64,000 nucleotides of DNA from assembly GCA_963576475.1 (NCBI GenBank), contig OY754967.1:21182414-21246413 (forward strand). Reading direction: 5' to 3'. The notes beneath the pieces were generated by a model, which was given only the letters and a program-made list of their open reading frames with translations, searched no databases and was not told where the DNA came from. A program made the position numbers and the translations under genes. Numbering within the stretch: position 1 is the stretch's first letter; every line of letters starts with the position of its first letter. Positions 10,430 to 64,000 of this stretch are shown here, one piece after another. The DNA is from Molanna angustata (Eukaryota; Arthropoda; Insecta; Trichoptera; Molannidae).

Positions 10430-11300
10430 GGAAGACTACTAGCGCCGCTGACGGCGTGAGAGAACGACAAGGAAGCTTATAGCCAACGCGTCAGTGACGC
10501 GCTCTCTTGACAACCAACGCTCGCAGTGTGAACATCTATCTTGGCATCTGACATTTCGTAGTGTAAACATCTTTTTGAACGGCTGCGGTAAACGAACGGA
10601 ACGACGAAGTTATCGGTCGACACCCGCGTCCCGATGGCGGCCATATTTTCAAGAGCACGAGGAGGTTTGTGTGACAGGACCCGTCACGCGCATGGATGCT
10701 GATGGTGCCCCAGAACCAAGATGAGGGCATCAACAGGACACGAGGTTGGAGGCAGAGCGCAGTGTGGGGCCACCGCGTAGGGAACGCGGCGGCTCGCAGA
10801 TTGGACCACGAGGGGCAATCCGTGTCGTCTGGGGCGTCGGTTCGCCTCCGGTGAGGCCCCAGCTGGTATGCCACCTCTGTCGAGATGCGCCGTCATAGCG
10901 TGCCGTGGGGCACAGAGCCAGCCATGGGTGACGGTCTGGAGGAGGAGATCAGGAGGAGAAGAAGAAACCACGCCGGACACGAGGAAGACCTGCTAGCCTG
11001 ACGCAGAGGCTGGGCCCCGCCGAACTACAGTCACCACGTGGAAGACAGTGACATGCCTGGAGGAAGGATGTCGCTGTACCCTGGGCCGGTATATTCTGGT
11101 CGGCGTCTTTTCGTGTGTTTGACAGTTCGTTTCGGTAGATACCACGTGTTTCTGTTTTATTTGTTGTCTGTTGTTTTTATTTCATTATTTTTTTTTTGCC
11201 ATGGACTATTTGTGAATATTTTAAATAAAAAAGCGCCGTACTAAAACAATTTTTAAGTGTCGCCATCATTTGTCTCTCATTTTCTTCCCCACACCTTGGC
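10430..11300 (+). other. GC-rich island, possible LTR-retroelement remnant
   Basis: About 600 bp (10430-11060) is much richer in GC than its surroundings, with many short open stretches but no convincing protein. A purine run GGAGGAAGGATG (11058-11069) precedes TGTACCCTGGG. About 220 bp further on, after an AATAAA at 11223-11228, the sequence reads CCCCACA. This resembles a polypurine tract followed by a single LTR, but no second LTR or target duplication is visible. It could also be LINE 5' material or a CpG-rich promoter region upstream of DIMT1. Confidence 0.3.
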
Positions 11301-11668
11301 TTGATGTTTCCTCGTGGTAGACGGGAGGTCTCATCAATGGGTTTGCTCTTTACTAGGGATAATGATCTGAGATTGAAGAATCCTCGCTGACGACATAATA
11401 GAATAAAACATCGAAGATCGATTTTTTTAGACCGGTTCGAATCGATTCAAAGATCCATCTTTTCGGGAAGAATCGCCCATCCCTTGTATTTTTTAAAGCT
11501 GGCAAGTTTGTTGCTGATAGAAAAACTGCGTATACTTCTATGATTTTTGTAAACACGTGCACATACATGCGTCGTGTTTTGACGTTTCGTGACTGTCAAT
11601 AGTTAATTTTATGGTTATTTATATTATAGGTTTTGTTATATTTAATATAATTGTGTTAACAAAAAAAA
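11300..11668 (+). promoter_or_regulatory. DIMT1 upstream region and probable 5' UTR
   Basis: About 370 bp of unremarkable sequence lies before the DIMT1 ATG. It includes CACGTG at 11555-11560 and an AT-rich leader that becomes A-rich just before the start codon (AACAAAAAAAAATG). No TATA box in a clear position. The promoter is inferred only from location. Confidence 0.3.
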
Positions 11669-19049
<7,381 letters not shown>

Positions 19050-22000
19050 ATCATTATTAATTGATACTTATTTTTTTCAATATTTATTGCAATTAAATAT
19101 TGATCTGTTTAAGTGTATGTATATGTTTACGTGTACACTACATATATGTTTTTGGCAAAAGAATATATGATATATTTATTACAATTCATTTTTATATTTA
19201 TCTCTTCCTTATATAGCTGTTTTATGATCATCACAAGCTCTGTGAAACAAAGAAGTACATAATTTACCGAAAGGTCCAAGACTTGGCGCTTATGTCAGAG
19301 GTTAATTAAAGGTAAGGTATTGCTATCTTTAAATATTTCAAGGTACCATAGTTAGAATATTTTGAGGTAAAGAGTAAAGATTGTAAATATTAATAAGTTT
19401 TTTATTGATGTGCTTACTATAAGATGGTATCATTTTTGACATGGTTTCATTATAATTATGACATCAAACATAAAAAAAAGTATTTAACAATTAAAAACGG
19501 TTATTACATCTAATCAAACCAAAAGTGAGTAATTGATAAGAAAATTGTCTAAAATAATAATGAAAATATAGTTTTTAATTACCTTAATTTACATAATTTA
19601 CTATCTAAATCTGTCTTACAATATAAACATCGCTGTCATTGCTTTTAAATGCAAAATATAGTATAATAATAGCAATATACATTTCTGTTTTGTAGTAAGG
19701 TTTATTTAGTTGAGAGAATGACATGAAATTAATGAGAATTATTTAATGAGAAATAATTATATTGTTAGAATATAGCATAAATTAGACTATCGTAATAGAT
19801 TACTTAAAACTAACTTAGTTTCGTTACATTCATATAATGGAAGACTCTTTGCTTTATTCAAGCAGTCACAAGAGACAGGCCTTTGATAAAAATTATCCCT
19901 ATTACGAGTAGGTATCTTACATCCGATTCAGTTAATCTTACAAGAATATTACAAATTACCTTATCTCAAGTATATTATTAATAGTAACATACAACACATA
20001 TTAACATTAAACAACAGCCAATATGTAACATTATAACCTCTGTGTTTAAACTAAATAATTTAATAACAAATAATAAAAAAGGAGTTTCTCATAGGAGGTT
20101 ATTCTTAGTTGACTTCCTATTGTTGGATAACTGCTAAAATTTTATTTAAACATTTGAATATTAACACTATCCAAAAATTTGGAAAAGAGAAACAAATAAA
20201 TCAAATTACAAATTATCTACAACATAATATATTTCATAACTGTTTGTATATTTTATTTACGAAAATTCAATATACTTAGAAGATAAATTACTTTTATAAA
20301 ATTTATAAAAACGGAAAGGAGAAAAAAGTGTTTTTTTTTCTCAAACAAATATAATTATGTCCAGTATTTGGATATGTATTTATATAATTGAACCAATTTC
20401 AATCAATTAATATGTTTTCTTCAAACCTTAAGGATATGGTATGTGGAGTTGAATTTACAAATAAGATGACATTTGAAACTTTTCAATTTTAAACAGTTAC
20501 AGGCATATAACAGTTTTCTGATCTTAGCTTCTGTATGGTTTGGTGATATCAAATATTAAAAAATACATAGGTAGATATGTATATTTTGTAATATAATAAA
20601 AATTTAGACTTAAAAGACCTTTAAAATAAAAATATAAAGAAACAGGCAGGCTTATCACTAATGCGATGTCTTACAGCCGACCTTAATTTCATTAATATAA
20701 TGCTAAAAGAATTTACAATAGATTACTAAATAATTTGTGGAAAATTACTGCCAATATTAAAGGAATAAATATTTGTATTTATGACAAATAATTTTCAGCA
20801 ATTGACAAGGAATGTTGTAATAAAATATATGATTATACATCACCAGGCCCTAAAATTGACTAAAGAGAGACACATTGTTTTCTTTATGATATGCTCCATA
20901 AAACAGACCTTATGTTTTGAAAGATATTATATAGGTATGTTTAGTTGACATTTAGGCAATACTTGAAAAATAATTCTTTTTGGAAGATCATGAGTAATAA
21001 AATGCATTTGTGATATGTATTGCAGAATATGTGTTCTTATTAATAAATAAAAAAAACAAGTACTAATATTGTGAAAAAAAAAGTTTGACAAAACCCTGAA
21101 TGTATTTTCTAAAAATATAGTGTATTAAATCTAACGAGTATTGTTAAAAGATTACCCTATTATAATTTTACAATGTCAATATCAGTGATAACTTCACCAT
21201 ACCTGCCTATTATTGTTTTTTCATCACTAACCAATCAATACAAATTGACAACATTTTTTATCAAACAACAAAATGGGAATATATATACCCAATAATAATT
21301 TTGATGGAATCTTTATTGATTATTATTTCATAATACATAATGTATGTTTTGGTTGTCACACATACTGGTATCACCTGGCACAAATATAAGAAAAGTTGCG
21401 CTAACCCTGGCTATATAAAAAGGCTCTATACTCCTCCACAAATGAAATACCTATCACCTTTAGCAACCCTTTGTAATTTCATCGTTCATCTTTCTAAATA
21501 AGCTAACATTAAAGTATTTAGAATAAAAATATTTTATGCACGGTCTTAAGAGAATACTAAAAATATAATAAACCTACATAACAAATTAAGTGCTAAAGAA
21601 CCAAAACATCCACATTAGGGGTTTCAATTCAGGAAACATTTTATAAACTACATATTATTGTCAGAAGAAATATTACTTTATAGATTTGTGAGTCTATTAA
21701 ATACATTGAACAAAATAACATGTATTTAACATATCTTGTTATGTATTTATTTTACATAATACATAAATACTAATTTATTGATTGAATTACATAGGTAAAA
21801 CAGTAGTTTTCATTCACTTGGACATTGGAAAATTCACAATATTTTATATTTAACATTATTGTCTCTGAGACATTTTACATATTTATGATATTATTATCAA
21901 TATATTTTATTTATTACATTAGTTGGACATAAGATATTTCTCTGTACATAGTAATACTTTCTTATTCCTTCAATTCCTTTCATTTGTCTCAAATTAAGAT

Positions 22001-25000
22001 ACTCTCATTAATATTCTATGAAATTTCAAACATGTATTGTAATTGTAAAAATAAAAAAATATTTCAATCAAATCAATTCCAAAATTCACACTATAACATC
22101 TATGAATAACATGTTTTAATACTATGAAAAACATGTTATATAAATTCAATAAAAATCAAATTAGTGGGTCGAAATGGTGACTTTTTTCAAATAATGTATG
22201 TTAAAACCACAATATGTTGATTGTAATCTCGAGTCAATTACTAAGTTAATCTTATCATTGTGTATTATCAAATTGTTTATTTAAAAAGATTCACATTGAA
22301 GTTGTGGAAAAAAAAGTAATTTTATATTTCTAGAACAGTATTTTGAATTAACAACTTATTCAAAGGATTTGAGTATCTGTTTAAAACTAGTTACATGTTA
22401 TACATGAGATCCAACTGTCAATGGTGGTAGTATGTATAGTTGAAGAATACATACCAAACTACCTTAAATCCAAATTATTGAATATTTTAAGATATTTCGT
22501 TTTCTATAAAAAACATGTATGTCAGTCCTTTTTTCCTACCCCGAATATGGAAATAGCTTGATGGTGTGTATGTATGAAAGGAGATTAAGTATCACACTAT
22601 TGAGTGTCCCTGTAGATATTGTGATTCGATTTATTAAGAGAAATAAATTCTCTTGAACAAATTGACAGTTGGATAAGAAACCATTTTTAAAAAATAGTGG
22701 TTGGGTAATTTAAAAAGTTGGCAACTGCTTCAAGATTGTTAGATATTGTTCTATAGATGCAAACTAGATATTGAATATTTGGCGTAAGCATTTATTTTCA
22801 ATACAAGAATCTCTAACCAATCGAATAATCTTTTCACAGCTTAATTTTCATCACATCAAAAAATATAAATTTGATACTGTCGATAGAGGGTAGGTCATTA
22901 GTATAAATTAAAATCAAAACATGTAATTTAAATTAAAAATTGGGTTAGAGCATGATAAATTATTTTAGTGCAATTCTGACTGTTGTATATACTTACTGGG
23001 CTTCTGTAGGCATCCTTCATAACTCACACAAGCTCACAACTCTGTAGGCTTTTTGATAATTCTTATGGGATTTAAAAATGCTGAAATTTCTTTTGGGAGT
23101 TAATTCTTCAAAAGGATTCTACATATATTCTATACAGATGTAGAAAAATCTAAATGCTACACTTTACTAGTTTGTCTTACATCCATACGCTACTTGAATG
23201 CCCTTCTGTTGATCAATAGTCAATTTTTCCTTCAGTATTTTTTTCTTGCAATAATTCTACCATTGTTTTAATCAAACTTTACCTTTCATCTTTTATTTTT
23301 TTAATGTTACATTAGTTAAAATCATCCATTTAATAATGTTCCTATACACAATATTGAAATACACATTTGATAACAGTTTAATTTCATTGTAACGGCAATT
23401 ATATGGTGCTACATCCAATTTTCACTTATATACCAAATATTGTGTTATACGGTGTTATATAAAATACACGGCGAGTTGAGCTTCGTACCTTTGGAAACTG
23501 ATATGACTAAGAGTTATATGCTATTTGCATTTCCAGCTATAACTTTTCTTTTAATGTCTATTTTTGTCTTTTAATTCATCAAAACATATCCAAAATGCAC
23601 ATACATATTGTACTCTTCAACTAGTTTTTATTGTTTATTAATTTATACACACCAATATGTTTAATCTATTTTCAAACATCCTTTGTCCATTTTGCATTCA
23701 TTCTCAACCATTGTATACAAATGCACAGTATTAACTCTACCACAAAAGAAAGGATTATCTTTATACAGAGGGTTCTTTAATATCTTAGAACCATTGAAAA
23801 CTTAAAATATTGTAAAAATGGAAAATTTTGAAATGTAATTTCCAATCAATTTCAAAATAATTTCATCTTTGTATCATATATAAATTATCAATAACTTTGA
23901 AAACTACCTTAACTAACCATTTAGACAAATCGACATTGTTAATATTAACATATAGTGCGAATAATTTTATATTTTAAGTGCTTTGGTGCATTTCTTAGAC
24001 TCCATCATTATTTCTTTTCTAGAAAATGTTACAATTAACATATTAAATTAATGTTTTCTACCTATTAAATTAAACAGGGAAAAATATATACACATTATAT
24101 AAAAATCTATTACATAATTATTTGATAAAAAGTATTGATGGAATTCTGCTTTAATAGATACAATTCCCTCTTAACAGTTTTGTAAAAACATCATGTAAAA
24201 TACACAAATACTTATTTATTCAAATGCATATCGTTAAGTCTCATATCAAGAGAATAGCCTGTATTATTATAATTATTATGTATTTAATGGTACTGGAATA
24301 TGTATTAAAAAAGTTATTTAACATTCTTTGGTGTATCATAATACATATTTACTTTTTTCTTCGAATTTGTTTAGCAATAACAAATAATGAAAATGAGTCA
24401 ATAATAAAATCAAGATGTTTTACACATTTTTTGTGAATGTGTTAGGAAAGTTTTTACGTATAACGTCATGATCTGTTGTTAACAAGTTGCGCTTGAATAG
24501 ACTAAAATTGATGAGTATAATTTGACATTGTATAAATATTAATATTTGAAAATTAATTTTGATTCAATTTGTTTTCTTATGTATTATGCAAAGCTTAATT
24601 GAACTGATAAAATAATACATATTTTGTAAATTTGCCATGTTATTTTATATTGGCAAAAATACTTCAATTCAGACACTTAAAGTAATTTATTTACAGTACA
24701 TAATATATTAAAATATGGAAGAAATCGCTTAAGCATTGAGAAGTGTATAAAACATTAATAAATTTTAATGTTAAATGCTTTTAAGTTTATGTAATTCATA
24801 AATACAAAAAAGCTCAAAAATTTTAAGTTAGCTTCTAAAATAATATTTACTTTTATTTACAATTATTCCACAAATACATTAAGAAAATATTTTAGAAAGT
24901 CAAATCCCTATAATATTTATGTTAATTATACATTCAAAATTGTTTTAACAAAGATAAAATGGATTTAATTTCAAATGACAATATCCAATATTGATCCATT

Positions 25001-25368
25001 TGATAAATACACATACAATATAAAATCTTTACTAAATCAACATGATGACACAATTTCCTCAATCACACATTATTCTAATATGACTTCTATTTATTTTTAC
25101 TCAAACAAAAATAGTTTGTATTCAATAATATTATTGTAATTGTGCATATTTCAATGTCTTCCATTACTTGCGAAATCACTCACAGTGAGATTGTTCACAT
25201 AGATGAATGATAAAACAATGTAAATGAACTTTCAGTTGCTACTTCATTGGTTAAACATAATATTATCAAATAGGCAATGGCTGTGCGTTCTTCAATGTTT
25301 TATTATACTTATGTCAATATGAGGTGTGTTCAAATGTGAATTTTAGTTTATGATAATGTCAATTAAGA
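19050..25368 (-). other. Probable long 3' UTR of the alpha2delta gene
   Basis: 6.3 kb between two convergent stop codons (DIMT1 at 19049, alpha2delta at 25369) with no long ORF and almost no transposon debris except a short Helitron copy at 22387-22673. Composition is uniformly AT-rich. On the - strand there are Pumilio-type TGTAAATA sites, for example at 24688-24695 and 24854-24861, and many AATAAA candidates, for example 19175-19180 near the DIMT1 end. Very long 3' UTRs are common for insect neuronal channel genes. The transcript end is inferred, and the DIMT1 3' UTR (ATTAAA at 19092-19097) must occupy the left edge. Confidence 0.45.
22387..22673 (-). mobile_element. Non-autonomous Helitron, copy A (short)
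   Basis: 287 bp. In its own orientation it starts TCCAACTGTCAAT and ends CTAG, flanked by A on the 5' side and T on the 3' side (22674 and 22386 on the + strand), as expected for Helitron A/T insertion. The subterminal repeat ATCCAACTGTC is present in inverted form at the other end. Same family as copies at 35798, 36957 and 49046. Inserted in the probable 3' UTR. Confidence 0.7.
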
Positions 25369-61578
<36,210 letters not shown>

Positions 61579-61756
61579 CTATAAATAAGAAATTCACGTA
61601 TGTATTACATTTTAATATCATTGTAGCGAAAAACATTGAGTACTTACCTACTTTAATATCAAGATGTTACATGGCATTAAAGCAAATCCGCTTCTTCGTT
61701 ATGACTAATGGACAGACTCGGGTCTGGTTTTAAATTGCGTTAGACAGTAAAAGACT

Positions 61757-61760
61757 CAAT

Positions 61761-61792
<32 letters not shown>

Positions 61793-61870
61793 TGGCCCTA
61801 CAGCCCGTTGTGGGCCTTGGCCTCCTTCAGAATTCGTCGCCATTCCTCCCTGCACTCTGCGGCTCTCTTC
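61757..61870. repeat. (ATC)n microsatellite plus LINE/SINE tail
   Basis: Eleven or so ATC triplets followed by GGCCCTACAGCCCGTTGTGG and CCTCCTTCAGAATTCGTCGC, a repeat tail I recall as common in Lepidoptera. Confidence 0.6.
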
Positions 61871-61889
61871 CAGTTGGTAAGGTCCAGCG

Positions 61890-62036
61890 CTCGTATATCA
61901 GCCTCAATATAAGCGATCATATCGCTTGTATATCAGCATTATCAGCCTCAACATAAGCGATAATATCCCTCGCATATCAGCCTCAATATAAGCGATAATA
62001 TCGCTTGTATATCAGCCTCCACATAAGCGATAAAAA
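61890..62036. repeat. TATATCAGCCTCAATATAAGCGATA tandem repeat
   Basis: Four imperfect units of roughly 33-46 bp. Each contains ATATAAGCGATAATATCGCT, itself nearly palindromic. Confidence 0.8.
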
Positions 62037-62423
62037 TAAATGTCAATTTTAAAATGTATGTTTTTTGTAATAAAAATATAAATAGGTAGGTAGAAGAGGA
62101 TGATATAGGTACATATAACTATAGGTACTTATAATAATATTTTTTTAGTGAAATTTTTTTCTGTGAAGGGGCCGTTTACATTCCCCCTATGCGGAGTGGG
62201 TGGTGGTGGAAATAGCGTAATATTTTTTTAGTGTACAATCTCTGATGTTTTCAAAATGAAACTGCATTCTGCATTTACTTTTAGGAGTGGTATAGAAATT
62301 TTAACAATCGAATGATAGAGAAGAAACACATTTTCATAAACCGTATCAAGAAGAAATAATTATTTTGACTTTCATATGCAATCAACACATTTTGATCATT
62401 TAGAGCAAAAAATATTGAATACT

Positions 62424-63530
62424 AGCTTTTATGTCCCGCCGTTGGCCAAGAATGTAAAATTGTGAAAGAAAAAGCAATCGTTTTTATAATATTGTCACCC
62501 AATTATTTTGCAATATCGGACTATGAAAAGTGGTTTGAAATTTGATTGAGTTTAAGCATTGTAAAATGTTCAAGTGATGGCCACAACCCATTCTTTTTTA
62601 TATATTGCTATAAAGTGTGAATGAAGTATAAGTAATATACCTACAATTTCTGCACGCATGGACTATGCGAAATGGTTTTAAATATGACTGTTTATCAACG
62701 TTGTAAAGAGATTGGTTTGGCCACAACCCCCATTTTTATATATTATCATCGAAAACAAACTGCAATATGTACCTATTGAAAATTTAGTATTTTTGGATGT
62801 TGGAATGTGGTTAAAATTTGATTAAATAATGTACTGAAAAGATCTAGTGTTGGTCACATCCCATTCGTTTTTATATTTTTTCATCAAGTGTGCATTATAT
62901 TTTTGCACAATTAGACTGATAGACTTTAAATTGACACAAAAGTCTACATTGACGAAGAAGAAGAAGACTTAAACTATGGTAAATAGTTTTTAATTAGAAT
63001 ATAAACGTTGTGAAGAGTTCAGTAATGGCCACAACCCCCATTCTTTAAATATTAGGTGTTGAAAATTATTCAAAATAGGATGATATAAATGGTTTAAATT
63101 TGATTAAACAAAAGTATTGAAAAGACATCCCACATCCCATTAATTTTTACATATGTATTTTCATGAAGTGTGCATATCGTTAATAATATTTCTGCACAAT
63201 AGACTATTAGACTTAAAACTAACCCAAAAGTCTAAATAAAAAAGAGAAAAATAAGTATAAGACTATAAGAAATAGTTTGTATAAAAAACTATCCCAATGG
63301 TCTACATAAAATAAGTAAAAATCCATAAAATAGAAGAATTAGACTATTGGAAATAGATTGTATAAAAACTGACCAAAAGGTCTTCATAAAAGAAGAAAAG
63401 AAGAAGAAGATTAATCTATAGGAAATAGTTTGTATAAAATTCACCAAAGTTCTACATAAAATAAGAAAACGAAGAAAAAAACTAAAGGAAATAGTTTGTG
63501 TAAAAACTGTAAGGTCTACATAAAATTAAG
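62424..63530. repeat. CCCGCCGTTGGCC repeat family, copy 2
   Basis: It begins CTAGCTTTTATGTCCCGCCG like the copy at 51409 and follows the same internal order (GGCCACAACCCATTC, TTTCTGCACGCATGGACTAT, CATCCCATTCG), ending in units of about 70 bp with GAAGAAGAAGA and AGGAAATAGTTTGT. Confidence 0.8.
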
Positions 63531-63559
63531 AAGAAAAAGAATTAGACTCCATGAAACGT

Positions 63560-63805
63560 CGTTTCAGACCCTTCAGAACCTCCCGTCCCTTCAGGTCCTT
63601 CAGAACCTCCCGTCCCTTCAGGCCCATCAGTACCTCCCGTCCCTTCAGGCCCTTCAGTACCTCCCGTCCCTTCAATCCATCATTACGTCCCTTCCAATCA
63701 GGCCCTGCAGTACCTCCCGTCCCTTCAGGCCCTTTTATACCTCCCGTCCCTTCAGGCCCTTTAGTGCATCCCTTCCCTTCATTACATCCCGTCCCTTCAG
63801 TCGGT
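63560..63805. repeat. CCCGTCCCTTCAGGCCCTTCAG minisatellite
   Basis: About nine degenerate 24-27-bp units. Open frames across it (Arg-Pro-Phe repeats) are consequences of the repeat and not evidence of a protein. Confidence 0.9.
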
Positions 63806-64000
63806 TAAGAAAAGTTTAAATCCAGAAACCATCCTGGAAGAACCGCGAAGAGATGAAAGGACCTTCTTTCCCCAGGATACTCCACCTTCAAAGGTAAAAT
63901 GACTAAATACACGGAGAAGAAGAAGAAAAAAGTTTAAATCCAGATACCTGCGAAGATATGGCTAGAAAATTGGACCTTCTTCTCCCAGGATAGTCCACCT

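Noticed and set aside
10536..10980. Arg/Pro-rich - strand ORFs in the GC-rich island
   Set aside because: Open frames are expected by chance in GC-rich DNA; no family motif, overlapping frames on both strands, low-complexity composition.
11353..11568. 71-codon - strand ORF upstream of DIMT1
   Set aside because: AT-rich, no motif, lies in the probable DIMT1 promoter/5' UTR; likely chance.
24224..24436. 70-codon + strand ORF with hydrophobic residues
   Set aside because: Composition expected from AT-rich DNA; lies in the probable 3' UTR; no homology recognised.
63496..63819. Arg-Pro-Phe/Ser repeat ORFs
   Set aside because: They follow the CCCTTCAGGCC minisatellite and are open in two frames at once, so the repeat explains them.
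61590..64000. Search for the preceding alpha2delta exon
   Set aside because: The 2.4 kb right of exon 61447-61578 contains only repeats (ATC tract, GCGATA repeats, CCCGCCG family, minisatellite). No segment with acceptor, donor and VWA_N-like coding was found.

Overview
This is a window of insect nuclear genome, most likely from a moth or butterfly (Lepidoptera). It is AT-rich, its genes are split by GT-AG introns, and its introns are full of Helitrons, tRNA-derived SINEs, RTE/R1-type LINE tails and small DNA transposons. The order-level call is inference; the eukaryotic gene structure is seen directly.

Three host genes can be reconstructed exon by exon. (1) The 3' end of the exosome RNA helicase gene Mtr4 lies on the + strand: six exons, 1-9060, running off the left edge. 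(2) A complete five-exon gene for the 18S rRNA dimethyladenosine transferase DIMT1 lies on the + strand at 11669-19049 and encodes 306 aa. (3) A very large gene for a voltage-gated calcium channel alpha2delta subunit, closest to the CACNA2D3/4 type, lies on the - strand. Twenty-one exons, including a 15-nt microexon, spread over 25369-61578 and encode about 1022 residues from the VWA_N region to the hydrophobic C-terminus. Its first exons lie beyond the right edge. Reading phases close across every junction of all three models. Mtr4 and DIMT1 both act in rRNA maturation and sit head-to-tail. The calcium channel gene converges on DIMT1, and about 6 kb of ORF-free AT-rich DNA between their stop codons is probably its long 3' UTR.

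Most of the rest is mobile or repetitive DNA. The first visible Mtr4 intron holds an antisense BEL/Pao LTR retrotransposon (787-6996) with two 262-bp LTRs that look identical, a 5-bp target duplication and a nearly intact gag-pol frame broken by one in-frame TAA. DIMT1 introns carry a foldback MITE, a tRNA-like SINE, a pogo/Tigger remnant and another inverted-repeat element. The calcium channel introns carry a Helitron family (at least four complete copies, with TC and CTAG termini and A/T insertion sites), a hAT-like element, a mariner pseudogene, several 5'-truncated LINEs, a Harbinger-like MITE and many tandem arrays. The arrays include a (TA)121 microsatellite, a 128-bp array with higher-order structure, and a very homogeneous 82-bp x 12 array whose units carry a hairpin and a GCCAT motif.

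I see no CRISPR array, operon or bacterial-type system, and no candidate for a wholly new biological system. The most notable items are the young BEL element with its in-frame stop, the 82-bp array, the Helitron family, the microexon and proline-rich insert of the alpha2delta gene, and a TATA/E-box promoter-like block in its last intron.
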